A stretch of DNA of 8,935 nucleotides. Origin: Fidelibacterota bacterium (GTDB taxonomy: Bacteria > Fidelibacterota > UBA2242). Under the pieces are notes generated by a model. That model saw only the letters and a list, made by a program, of their open reading frames with translations, did not search any database and had not been told where the DNA came from. Below, piece by piece: positions 1 to 6,312 of the stretch; the first letter of the stretch is position 1, and each line of letters begins with the position of its first letter. The DNA lies in the NCBI GenBank assembly GCA_023229045.1, contig JALOAB010000079.1:1-8935 (forward strand), written 5' to 3'. Position numbers and translations under genes: made by a program.

Positions 1-107
1 CAGCCGGCGATATCACCCGCGCCTGCCTGCTGGAACGCACCAAGGAACTGGAAAATATCAGCTGGGAATACTACGAGAACTGGCGCTGGGAACGCAGAAA
101 GAAATAA
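1..107 (+). CDS. C-terminal end of an unrecognised protein (partial)
   Basis: The frame beginning at base 3 is open from the window edge to a TAA at 105-107 and encodes about 34 residues. The tail is helical-looking and rich in charged and aromatic residues, ending with SWEYYENWRWERRKK. Only the last few percent of a normal gene is present, so no family can be assigned. The next small gene begins 4 bases after the stop, which suggests the two are co-transcribed. That the frame is a real gene end is inferred from its high-GC codon use (CTG, CGC, GAA) and from this tight spacing. Confidence 0.6.
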   Translation, partial: AGDITRACLLERTKELENISWEYYENWRWERRKK

Positions 108-111
108 ACTA

Positions 112-267
112 ATGACAATTCATTTCGTCATAATTTTGGGAAGTGTTATCATCGCCTTAGCCTTGTTAATGCTGGCCTTGAAATTCAGTCATTACAAAGG
201 CGAAAAGCATGGCGGACATTGCGGAGGCGGATGCCATTATGCCGGGGAGGAGAATTGCGGGGATTAG
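112..267 (+). CDS. Small single-pass membrane protein with Cys/His-rich tail
   Basis: This is a 51-residue ORF from ATG at 112 to TAG at 265-267. Residues 4-23 are a continuous hydrophobic segment (FVIILGSVIIALALLMLAL), clearly able to span the membrane. The remainder is a soluble tail dense in Gly, His and Cys: HGGHCGGGCHYAGEENCGD, with Cys at 37, 41 and 49 and His at 33, 36 and 42. The layout (one helix, then a short Cys-rich tail that could bind metal or iron-sulfur) resembles two known classes of tiny proteins, NqrM-type maturation factors and FeoB-associated Cys-rich proteins. The cysteine spacing (CX3CX7C) does not let me choose either. It starts 4 bases after the preceding stop, so translational coupling is likely; the Shine-Dalgarno is weak. 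It is too short for many gene callers, but the helix and motif make it credible. Confidence 0.65.
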   Translation: MTIHFVIILGSVIIALALLMLALKFSHYKGEKHGGHCGGGCHYAGEENCGD

Positions 268-277
268 TTCCGAGTTG

Positions 278-349
278 CCTGCCCGAATTTTATGCGAGAG
301 CAGAAAAGGCGGGCCTGCCCGAATTTTATGCGATAGCAGAAAAGGCGGG
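278..349 (+). repeat. Two direct tandem copies of a 36-bp repeat
   Basis: Copies lie at 278-313 and 314-349, directly abutting, and differ at one base (G298 versus T334). Each begins CCTGCCCGAATTTTATGCGA and ends AGCAGAAAAGGCGGG. A diverged partial relative beginning CCTGCCCGAAT occurs at 488. The CCTGCCCG/CGGGCAGG core and intergenic position suggest a REP-like or MITE-like repeat family. There are too few copies and no spacers, so this is not a CRISPR array. Confidence 0.85.
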
Positions 350-357
350 CAGGCCCG
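310..357. repeat. GC-rich stem-loop, 12-bp perfect arms
   Basis: CGGGCCTGCCCG at 310-321 is the exact reverse complement of CGGGCAGGCCCG at 346-357, with a 24-base loop. The stem uses the junction of the two tandem copies plus the flank of the second. No T-run follows on either strand, so an ordinary intrinsic terminator is unlikely. A folded repetitive extragenic palindrome is more likely, possibly also slowing transcription or protecting the 3' end of the upstream transcript. Confidence 0.75.
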
Positions 358-373
358 ACTGAAGACACAGTCA

Positions 374-497
374 TTCAGGCAGGCGGGTTACGAGTTTATG
401 GTTTGGAGTTTACAGTTTACAGTTTAAAGTTGCTCATCGCGAATAACGTCTTACGATTTTCTGGCTGTCCATGTCACCCGTAACTTGCCTGCCCGAA
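374..497. repeat. Separated inverted repeat of 22 bp (18/22 matching)
   Basis: The left arm at 374-395 (TTCAGGCAGGCGGGTTACGA and two more bases) matches the reverse complement of the right arm at 476-497 (ACCCGTAACTTGCCTGCCCG and two more bases) at 18 of 22 positions. The arms enclose 80 bases with no gene. The right arm overlaps the diverged third CCTGCCCG unit. The arms may be termini of a small non-autonomous element or simply opposed copies of the same repeat family. Confidence 0.6.
407..426 (+). repeat. Heptamer tandem (AGTTTAC) x ~2.9
   Basis: AGTTTAC is repeated at 407-413 and 414-420 and followed by AGTTTA at 421-426, with looser GTTT-containing sequence on both sides (391-430). It is a short simple-sequence tract inside the enclosed part of the inverted repeat. 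No function is evident. Confidence 0.7.
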
Positions 498-538
498 TGT
501 ATCGTGTAAGCGGAATAGGTGGGTCACTAAAAAAGGGT

Positions 539-567
539 TTGCGCTTGGTGAAAATGTTACGTAGAAT
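539..567 (+). promoter_or_regulatory. Weak candidate promoter before methyltransferase remnant
   Basis: TTGCGC at 539-544 and TAGAAT at 562-567 are separated by 17 bases. The -10 matches the general sigma-70 consensus at 5 of 6 positions, the -35 at only 3 of 6. It lies 34 bases before the ATG at 602. No strong ribosome binding site follows. This rests on spacing and a single good hexamer only. Confidence 0.2.
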
Positions 568-601
568 TAGAAAAGTATGAATTAATGATGTTTCAGTAAA
601 A

Positions 602-1015
602 ATGTTTGTGCGGGGAACGAGCTTGGATTATACTCTAAAACAAAAAAAACAACCGGCCAGCGAAAGCAAAATCAGCGACAATAAAAACGAATCGCGCTCT
701 GATAGAGTGTTTGAGAATATTGTAAAATATGTAGCTCAGGGAGAGATCCCCAAAATTATTAAACCGGTCTTCAAAACCGAGGATGCCGCCCTGTACGTCG
801 GCGATTGTCTAGAAATCTTAAACCGGTTTCCCGATAATTATGTAGACCTGATTTTTGCAGATCCACCATATAATCTCTCCAATGACGGAATAACCTGTCA
901 TGCCGGAAGAATGGTAAAAGTGAACAAGGGCGATTGGGATAAGAGCAAGGGTTTCGACGAAGATTTGAAATTTCACGAAATCTGGATCTCTGAGTGCAAA
1001 AGAAAATTAAACTAA
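602..1015 (+). pseudogene. Truncated adenine-specific DNA methyltransferase (restriction-modification type)
   Basis: The 137-residue product is the N-terminal half of a beta-class N6-adenine DNA methyltransferase. Residues 62-80 (ALYVGDCLEILNRFPDNYV) followed by LIFADPPYNLS, with the catalytic DPPY at residues 87-90, are the standard opening of this class. In beta-class enzymes the SAM-binding FxGxG motif and the target-recognition region come after DPPY. Here the protein stops at ISECKRKLN, where relatives normally continue with a KR-x-LK-x-(N/D)G segment. At roughly half the usual 270-300 residues, it lacks SAM-binding motif I and should be inactive. The first 60 residues are polar and poorly conserved-looking. 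ATG 602 is the first start after an in-frame stop at 578. The break coincides with a drop from about 45% to 30% GC. No C-terminal half is encoded elsewhere in the window. Confidence 0.85.
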
Positions 1016-1022
1016 TTTTAAG

Positions 1023-1739
1023 ATGAAACAATTCGAACAAGTAATCGAAGTAATGAAAAATAACGGTGGTTATGCCACATTGGGTTTTTTAAACCAAAAA
1101 GTTGATGTTTCAAAATGGGGAACAAAAACTCCATTTGCCACTATTAGAAGAATCGTTCAGGATGATAGATATTTCTTTAAAATAAAGCCGGGGCTTTGGG
1201 CTTTAAAAGAATTAGAGAAAAATGTTTTAAGGAAATTTCAAATTCAAGATTATTCAAAAAATAAAAATGAAGAAAATTTCAATCACTCATATTATCAAGG
1301 ACTACTCGTTGAAATTGGAAATTTAAAGGGTTATAAAACATATATTCCCCCACAAGACAAAAACAAACTATTTCTTGAAAAAGCTCTTGGCTCTATTTCG
1401 AAAGTAAACTCTATACTTGAATTTTCTTATCCGGAAATAATCGATAGAGCTAAAACAATTGACGTCATTTGGTTTAATGAAAGAAAAATGCCGTACTCGT
1501 TTTTTGAAGTGGAATATTCGACAGATATTCAAAATTCTCTTTTAAAATTTAACGACCTGCAAGATTTCTATTCAAAGTTTTATATTGTAAGTGCACCCGG
1601 CAGGAAAAGAGAATTTGACAGTAAAATCGAGTATAGAGCTTTTAAAGAAATAAGAGAAAGAATCAAGTTTATTGATTATAATTTCGTCTCAAATCTTCAT
1701 ACTAAGTCTTTTGAGTTGGTAGCAATTGGAAATCTGTGA
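1023..1739 (+). CDS. HARE-HTH-like winged-helix protein with possible restriction-nuclease domain
   Basis: This is an intact 238-residue protein. Residues 1-65 match the HARE-HTH fold pattern (a winged helix named for HB1, ASXL and restriction endonucleases): a first helix MKQFEQVIEVMKNNGG, then KTPFATIRRIVQDD, RYFFKIKPGLWALKE. Residues about 70-90 are a polar linker, and 90-238 form an alpha/beta domain. Within it D147 (TIDVIWF) and E162-V-E164 (SFFEVEYSTD) fit a D-x14-E-x-E arrangement that could be a PD-(D/E)XK variant with Glu in place of the usual Lys. Family knowledge says HARE-HTH domains occur in restriction proteins and bind DNA; nuclease activity here is inference. It lies 7 bases after the methyltransferase remnant and 2 bases before the next ORF, as in an operon. 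Its GC is near 30%, well below its flanks, suggesting transfer. The Shine-Dalgarno is poor. It could also be a non-catalytic specificity or control protein. Confidence 0.65.
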   Translation: MKQFEQVIEVMKNNGGYATLGFLNQKVDVSKWGTKTPFATIRRIVQDDRYFFKIKPGLWALKELEKNVLRKFQIQDYSKNKNEENFNHSYYQGLLVEIGNLKGYKTYIPPQDKNKLFLEKALGSISKVNSILEFSYPEIIDRAKTIDVIWFNERKMPYSFFEVEYSTDIQNSLLKFNDLQDFYSKFYIVSAPGRKREFDSKIEYRAFKEIRERIKFIDYNFVSNLHTKSFELVAIGNL

Positions 1740-1741
1740 TA

Positions 1742-1909
1742 ATGAGTATACAGGAACAGTACGATATATTTTACTCTTTTTTCAAATCCACAACAGAACC
1801 ATTTGATGAATTTCAATGGGATGGTTCAAGTTTGAATGTTATTCTGAACGAAAAAATCATTGAAAAATTTTCTTATTCTGATTTAAAAGAACTAATTACA
1901 AATCTTTGA
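1742..1909 (+). CDS. 55-codon AT-rich ORF, probable N-terminal gene fragment
   Basis: ATG at 1742 follows the HARE-HTH stop by 2 bases, and the frame runs to TGA at 1907-1909. The product starts MSIQEQYDIFYSFFKSTTEP, continues with a FDEFQWDGSSLNVILNEKII stretch and ends in a charged helix. I recognise no family. It is in the same frame as the endonuclease remnant that follows the TGA, so at first sight the two are one 298-codon gene with a nonsense mutation. However, the composition jumps from about 30% to 45% GC exactly at the stop. I therefore favour a broken-off 5' end of another gene, joined by recombination to the endonuclease. A genuine small protein is possible but less likely. Confidence 0.5.
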   Translation: MSIQEQYDIFYSFFKSTTEPFDEFQWDGSSLNVILNEKIIEKFSYSDLKELITNL

Positions 1910-2638
1910 TACCTAAAATATCAGGAACACAATTTTGACGAGCGCCCTTTCATCATAACGGCCGAGCAAATCAAACAAGCAACGGCTCACTTTAATAAAA
2001 CAAACGAAAAAGAGGTTCGAATACTCTGTAAGCAGGACAGCCGGGAAGACCGGCCCCAGGTTTTTATTGATAACGATGTTTTTCTTCTCCCGACAAGAAA
2101 CGGAGAGTATGCGATTGTCAAAGGCGAAGGCTACGTAGACATTCCTGATATAGACACCTCTGTAAAAATTTATACTTCAAAACTTGATTTTAGTCCCGAT
2201 ACCTCAAGGGTGGGAAACTCAGAGATGCAGCATCTGGATTTCGCATACGCCGTTAGTCTGGTGCGAACATTTTTAGAAGATGACAGTCTGGTACTCACTA
2301 TCAGGGGGCGGAAATATACTCCGAGATTTACTTTCAATGTCAGAAAGCATGTCATAACAGCTGAGAGCGTGCAAACCGAAGTGGATGCGGGTTATGAGGG
2401 GCGCAATCAGGTTGTATTAATTGAAGCCAAGAACAGTAAAACCAATAACACGATTATCAGACAGCTTTATTATCCGTTCAGACAATGGCAGTATTATACC
2501 AAAAAGAAAGTAAAAACCCTTTTCTTTGAAAAGCGAAATGGTAATTATTTACTATGGCAATTTGAATTCCAGGATGAAAATGACTATAACAGCATTGCGT
2601 TGACGAAGTCCCAGCGATTTGAAATCATTTCGGGATAA
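1910..2638 (+). pseudogene. PD-(D/E)XK type II restriction endonuclease, start lost
   Basis: The frame is open from just after the TGA at 1907-1909 to TAA at 2636-2638 (242 codons). No ATG, GTG or TTG occurs in frame until a GTG at 2201 region/2210, too late to include the N-terminal domain (FDERPFIITAEQIKQ near 1937). The catalytic core is unmistakable: Asp at 2384-2386 in QTEVDAGYEG, then 12 residues, then Glu-Ala-Lys at 2423-2431 in VVLIEAKNSK, followed by IIRQLYYPFRQW. D-x12-E-A-K is the metal-binding signature of PD-(D/E)XK nucleases, and the GYEG/IEAKN/RQLYYPFR pattern resembles uncharacterised type II restriction enzymes. With the start gone and a TGA in frame upstream, the full enzyme probably cannot be made. 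A GTG start at 2210 would still yield a 142-residue fragment carrying the active site. GC is about 45%, like the methyltransferase remnant, so the two were probably original partners. Confidence 0.75.
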
Positions 2639-2951
2639 TTAGGCCTTTCTATTTATTTATTCTCGGTTCAGATCTCTAGATTCTGGATACTAATTTATAT
2701 GTCCAATTAACGAGCCATTCAAATTGAAACTCGTGTCAATAGATATTACTAGGTAATAGACAGGCTGGCGATAATGCAAAACTTTGGACTATAAACTATT
2801 TACTGAGAATTCGAAACCACTAATCAACTCGATTTCTGCTGATTATTATATCAAACTCACGTTAAGTTATAAATCACCGTTTCGTTCGAATATTGCATAT
2901 TTACCGCTTTGGTCGTAAAATTTCCCCTGATTTTGAGAAGCGGTTTAGCGG
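2639..2951. other. Intergenic region between restriction locus and outer-membrane operon
   Basis: About 313 AT-rich bases without a credible ORF on either strand. It contains a small perfect palindrome (TATTAC-TAG-GTAATA at 2744-2758) and one reasonable promoter near its 3' end. No clear terminator hairpin follows the endonuclease stop at 2638, only T-rich sequence without a stem. Confidence 0.6.
2893..2921 (+). promoter_or_regulatory. Candidate promoter of the outer-membrane operon
   Basis: TTGCAT at 2893-2898 and TAAAAT at 2916-2921 are 17 bases apart. The -10 matches 5 of 6 consensus positions, the -35 only 3 of 6. It ends 30 bases before the operon's first ATG at 2952, a fitting distance for a short leader. 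If the host uses a Bacteroidota-type -7/-33 promoter, this sigma-70-like reading would be wrong. Confidence 0.35.
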
Positions 2952-4001
2952 ATGTCGGATAGAAAGAGTATCTTAAGAGGAATATTTTTAGGCCTGGCGA
3001 TCGGACTGAGTTACTCGAATGCCCTGGCGTTCAAGTTTTCCTGGTCGGAGCTGATTTCCGATACGCTGTATGTCAGCACTTACGCCGATTCACTCGCTCC
3101 AACTGAATTTCCAGCGATACAGGTGAGCGATGAACGTGGCTACCCGCCGACTATTCTCGGCGTTCAGCAAACCAAGAAATGGAACTATATTCCGGTCGAT
3201 CAATATATTGCCCTGAATGAACCGCTGGCGACTCAATTATCCGGTTTTTTGCAAAAATACCAAATTGGTGGAGATCAAACTCTGGTAATTGATAATCTGA
3301 GCGTCTGGTACGATGCCAGCCCGACCTTCGACGCGGCGCGGACATTGAACGGTTATGCGCGCCTGGTGGATTCCAGCGGCAAAACGATGCGCGACTGGCA
3401 GTGGGAATTGCGCGAGAAGAAAGTCAGAAAGCAAAAAGTCGAAGATAACATCGGGATTCTGCTAAATAAATGGATGATTGCCCAGACCGAAGCGCTTGAA
3501 CGAAAACCGTCCGGAGAATTGCCGGTTTCTCCCTATCGCTACCGAAGGCAGATGGTTCCCTGGTTTGACTTGGTTGGTCTGCGCGATGGGTATATTGTGA
3601 TTGCGCATTTGATGCTGGATTACCCCGCCGACCAGATGTCGAAATACATTCGCGGCTCGCCGGGGATTTATTATCGCAAATCGTCCCGGCATGAGTCGAT
3701 TGCCATCGGAGGAAAAGATCAGCAATGGTATTTCCGCCTGAATCCGTCCTGGCAGGGGCGTCTGAATACAACCGTCCGGGTGGGTTTCAACAATTTCAAT
3801 CCTGACAAATACGATTATGTCGATTTCTGGAATATTATGCTGATTAATCTGGGTTTCAGCGCCAGCCTCGAATATCGCCCGGTCTATCATCGCGGAATCT
3901 TTGTCGGCGCCGGGCTTTATCAGGGAATTAACATATTGCCAACCGTGGTTAAAACTCTGGAAACCGGACTGATGTTTTCGATGGGAGTCGTTCTGCCATG
4001 A
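2952..4001 (+). CDS. Exported protein of unknown family, probable outer-membrane partner of a TonB receptor
   Basis: This 349-residue protein has a clear Sec signal peptide: basic start MSDRKSILR, hydrophobic core GIFLGLAIGL, likely cleavage after NALA (residue 26). Residues about 30-180 look like a periplasmic domain ending in a charged helical stretch (ELREKKVRKQKVEDN). From V202 (VPWFDLVGLRDGYIVIAHL) onward it becomes beta-rich, with strand-like alternation in residues 270-349 (RLNTTVRVGFNNF, LINLGFSASLEYRPV, GIFVGAGLYQGINILP, GLMFSMGVVLP). That suggests a membrane-inserted or membrane-associated beta domain. The C-terminus is Pro, not the Phe usual for BAM substrates. Its stop overlaps the receptor's start by 4 bases (ATGA) and carries that gene's GGGAG ribosome binding site at 3983-3987, so the two are translationally coupled. 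I do not recognise the family. It may assemble with the receptor or handle the same substrate. Confidence 0.75.
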   Translation: MSDRKSILRGIFLGLAIGLSYSNALAFKFSWSELISDTLYVSTYADSLAPTEFPAIQVSDERGYPPTILGVQQTKKWNYIPVDQYIALNEPLATQLSGFLQKYQIGGDQTLVIDNLSVWYDASPTFDAARTLNGYARLVDSSGKTMRDWQWELREKKVRKQKVEDNIGILLNKWMIAQTEALERKPSGELPVSPYRYRRQMVPWFDLVGLRDGYIVIAHLMLDYPADQMSKYIRGSPGIYYRKSSRHESIAIGGKDQQWYFRLNPSWQGRLNTTVRVGFNNFNPDKYDYVDFWNIMLINLGFSASLEYRPVYHRGIFVGAGLYQGINILPTVVKTLETGLMFSMGVVLP

Positions 4002-6310
4002 AGAGAAGGCTCGCCCTGTTGTTGATTCTGTGCGGCGGTCTGCGGGCCGCGAATATTTCCGGTTATATTGTGGATGAAAAAACCGGCGAGGCGATTATCG
4101 GGGTCAATGTTCTAATCGCCAACACCGGTCTGGGAGCCGCAACCGATCTGCGCGGCTTTTTCGTCGTGCGCCAGGCGCCGGAGGGAAAGCAGACTCTGCG
4201 GCTTTCACATATCAGCTACACCGAGCGTGAAATCGCGCTTGAGGTTACCGATAAGGCTCTATTTCTGGGAACGCTGAAAATGGAGGCGCGCGCCTTGCCA
4301 ACTGAGGCGGTCGAGGTCATCGGTCAGCGGCGCACCTTGATCGAGAAGGAAATGGACATCGCCAGTTTTCAGGTCGATCCCATCGTTCTGCTGGAAGCGC
4401 CGCAACTGCGCGATGACGTCTTTCAACTTTTAAAATTTTCGCCGAGCGTAAGTATTTCCGATCCGCTTTCGCCCCAATTACACGTGCGTGGCGGTGATCC
4501 GGGTGAAAACCTGGTGCAGTTGAACGGCATGACCATTTACAACCCTCAGCATTTTTTCAGCGGGCAGGCTATTTTCAATCCCTATTCGATCAAGGATATC
4601 GAAATGCTGGTCGGCGGTTTCGACGCTGAATATGGCGGACGCAATTCATCGATCCTGAATATTACTACCCGGGAAGGGCACCAGAGCGAGGTGCATGGCG
4701 AATTCTGGCCATCCACTTCCGGCATCAACGGCGCAATCGAGTTTCCGGTAAAGAAAAAAGCTACTGCGATGCTTTCGGGGCGGATCATTTCCGATCTGAC
4801 CTATCGCGTGCTGATGAATTCTCCAAATATCATGGGCGATTTCGTAGGTTCGTACCTGCAGAAGATCGGGCGGACCCAATTGCGCCTGACGACCTTTTAT
4901 GCGCGGGATTATCTGGATTACAGTATCGATAACCTGATTTTGTATTTTCCGAGTGATATATACGAAAATTTTCAGGAAGGCTTTATTACCGATACCGATA
5001 ACCGGGCAATCGGTATACAGACGCATACCCTATTCCGTACGAATGTTTTACTCGAGACCCATATTTACCATTCCGGTTCACGGGCGGCTAATGACTCTTA
5101 CGTCAATTTTATTTTTCCGGATACGGTCAGCAATCTGGACCGGGTAATAAAATATCGAACTTCAATCCGCAATTCCGTCCAGGATTATACTGCCAAAGCC
5201 AATTTGTCGCTGTTTACTTTCTGGAATCAGACCTGGAAAGTCGGTTGGGAGCAGAGCCGTTTGACCTTTTATAATAAAATCGGCGGTCAGGCGGACACCT
5301 CTTCGCGTCGAATCAGCGCTGATCTGCAGGCGGCTTACCTGCAGGATAAAATCGAGATTGGTCCGCTTTCGCTGAAATTCGGGATACGCAGTTCCCGCCT
5401 GATGGCGACTGAAACCTGGCGTCTCGAACCGCGCGCCGCCCTGGCTCTGCGCCTGGGGATCACGACGCTCAAAGCCGCCTGGGGGCGTTATTACCAGTAT
5501 CTGACAACCCTGGACTCGCGCAATCGCGAGTTTATCCAGTTCCTCGATTATTATTACAATTTAGAGAATCATAAACCGGTCGAATCGACTCATTATATTC
5601 TCGGAGTTGAAGGCTTTTTCACTGATAAACTGGAATACTCGGTCACCGCCTATTATAAAGATTTAACCCGACTCTATCGTCTGGAGTATGACGCCGCCAA
5701 GCAATCTCTCGAACTAAGCGATATCCTCGAAGCCGGGCGCGGCGAGGCTTACGGCATCGAGTGGCTTCTGCGCGGCGAACATGAGCGACTGTCCGGGTGG
5801 ATCAGCTATACATATTCGCACGGCACGCGCAGTTATCCGTCCCTGCAGAACGGCAAGCCGTATTTTTATGAAGCCGATCAGCCGCACAACCTGAAAATGC
5901 TTTTGATGTACAAATTGACCGACGCCATAACCGCCAGCACGACTTTACAGTTTTCGTCCGGCTATCCGCGCACCTGGGAGACCGGGCGTTACAACCAGTA
6001 TTTTTACGATCCGCTGGAAAATAGTGTCGGCGGTTTTCCGCGCGATATAACGCCGGTGAAAAATAACGTCCGCTTTCCGTCGCGCATTGTCTGGGATGTC
6101 GGTTGGAAGAAAAAATTGCGGGACGGTTTCGGGTATCATCTGATGGAGTATTTGGGATTGGAAGAGGCTTACATGACCGTGACAATCCGCAATCTGCTCT
6201 TTCTGCGGCGCAATCCGTATTACTATTTCTATTTTCCGGATTTCGGCTATTATGCTTTCGGAACGGAATATTTTCCTTCAATAAGTTTCGGTTATACGCT
6301 CAGGTTTTAA
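3998..6310 (+). CDS. TonB-dependent outer-membrane receptor with carboxypeptidase-regulatory-like N-terminal domain
   Basis: The product is 770 residues. Residues 1-17 are a signal peptide (MKRRLALLLILCGGLRA). Residues 19-95 form a CarboxypepD_reg-like Ig fold (NISGYIVDEKTGEAIIGVNV, then GAATDLRGFFVV and GKQTLRLSHISY), typical of receptors in the Bacteroidota and relatives. Residues about 110-230 are the plug, with HVRGGDPGENLVQLNGM from residue 162 and DIEMLVGGFDAEYGGRNSSI. The rest is a 22-strand-type beta-barrel rich in Tyr, Trp and Arg, ending SFGYTLRF with the C-terminal Phe recognised by the BAM machinery. No convincing TonB box is visible. Family knowledge says such proteins import large or scarce ligands across the outer membrane using TonB energy. 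The substrate cannot be read from sequence. The length is moderate for the family (SusC proteins are near 1000), so it is FecA/CirA-sized. There is no SusD gene next door. It is translationally coupled to both neighbours. Confidence 0.95.
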   Translation: MKRRLALLLILCGGLRAANISGYIVDEKTGEAIIGVNVLIANTGLGAATDLRGFFVVRQAPEGKQTLRLSHISYTEREIALEVTDKALFLGTLKMEARALPTEAVEVIGQRRTLIEKEMDIASFQVDPIVLLEAPQLRDDVFQLLKFSPSVSISDPLSPQLHVRGGDPGENLVQLNGMTIYNPQHFFSGQAIFNPYSIKDIEMLVGGFDAEYGGRNSSILNITTREGHQSEVHGEFWPSTSGINGAIEFPVKKKATAMLSGRIISDLTYRVLMNSPNIMGDFVGSYLQKIGRTQLRLTTFYARDYLDYSIDNLILYFPSDIYENFQEGFITDTDNRAIGIQTHTLFRTNVLLETHIYHSGSRAANDSYVNFIFPDTVSNLDRVIKYRTSIRNSVQDYTAKANLSLFTFWNQTWKVGWEQSRLTFYNKIGGQADTSSRRISADLQAAYLQDKIEIGPLSLKFGIRSSRLMATETWRLEPRAALALRLGITTLKAAWGRYYQYLTTLDSRNREFIQFLDYYYNLENHKPVESTHYILGVEGFFTDKLEYSVTAYYKDLTRLYRLEYDAAKQSLELSDILEAGRGEAYGIEWLLRGEHERLSGWISYTYSHGTRSYPSLQNGKPYFYEADQPHNLKMLLMYKLTDAITASTTLQFSSGYPRTWETGRYNQYFYDPLENSVGGFPRDITPVKNNVRFPSRIVWDVGWKKKLRDGFGYHLMEYLGLEEAYMTVTIRNLLFLRRNPYYYFYFPDFGYYAFGTEYFPSISFGYTLRF

Positions 6311-6312
6311 CA

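Larger units (their letters stand above)
268..601. other. Non-coding, repeat-rich intergenic region
   Basis: No convincing gene is present on either strand between the small membrane protein and the methyltransferase remnant. The space is filled by a tandem 36-bp repeat, a GC-rich stem-loop, a separated inverted repeat sharing the same CCTGCCCG core, and a heptamer tandem. An apparent frame at 209-427 runs through these repeats and translates them into duplicated ARILC(E/D)SRKGG blocks, so it is not a gene. The region looks like repetitive extragenic sequence inserted at a gene boundary. Confidence 0.7.
1010..1912. other. AT-rich segment, probable recombinant insert in the restriction locus
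   Basis: Hand counts on individual 60-base lines give 18-35% GC between about 1010 and 1912 (for example 20/60, 11/60, 16/60, 17/60, 11/60). Flanking lines in the methyltransferase and endonuclease give 38-48% (29/60, 24/60, 29/60 before; 28/60, 23/60, 28/60, 29/60 after). Both boundaries fall where a flanking gene is broken: the methyltransferase loses its 3' half at the left edge and the endonuclease loses its start at the right edge. I infer replacement of the operon's middle by DNA of a different source. No insertion-sequence ends or target duplications are visible. Confidence 0.6.

Noticed and set aside
278..349. Possible CRISPR array
   Set aside because: The two 36-bp copies abut with no spacer, and there are no further regular copies or cas genes.
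209..427. 72-codon frame across the repeat region
   Set aside because: It consists largely of translated copies of the 36-bp repeat (duplicated SRKGG blocks) and overlaps the end of the better-supported small membrane protein in another frame.
1907..1909. TGA as selenocysteine or recoded tryptophan
   Set aside because: TGA ends the adjacent gene at 1737-1739, TGG is used normally for Trp, and composition changes at this exact point, favouring a junction or nonsense mutation.
2744..2758. TATTAC-TAG-GTAATA palindrome as an operator
   Set aside because: It is short, AT-rich and over 130 bases from the candidate promoter. Such palindromes arise by chance in AT-rich DNA.
3424..3890. Long minus-strand frames inside the exported protein and receptor genes
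   Set aside because: They are antisense to clear coding sequence, have Arg/Ser/Pro-rich compositions typical of shadow frames and lack recognisable motifs.
6103..6312. Upstream extension of the DUF4249-like lipoprotein
   Set aside because: It would overlap the end of the receptor gene by 208 bases and place the signal peptide about 70 residues inside the protein.
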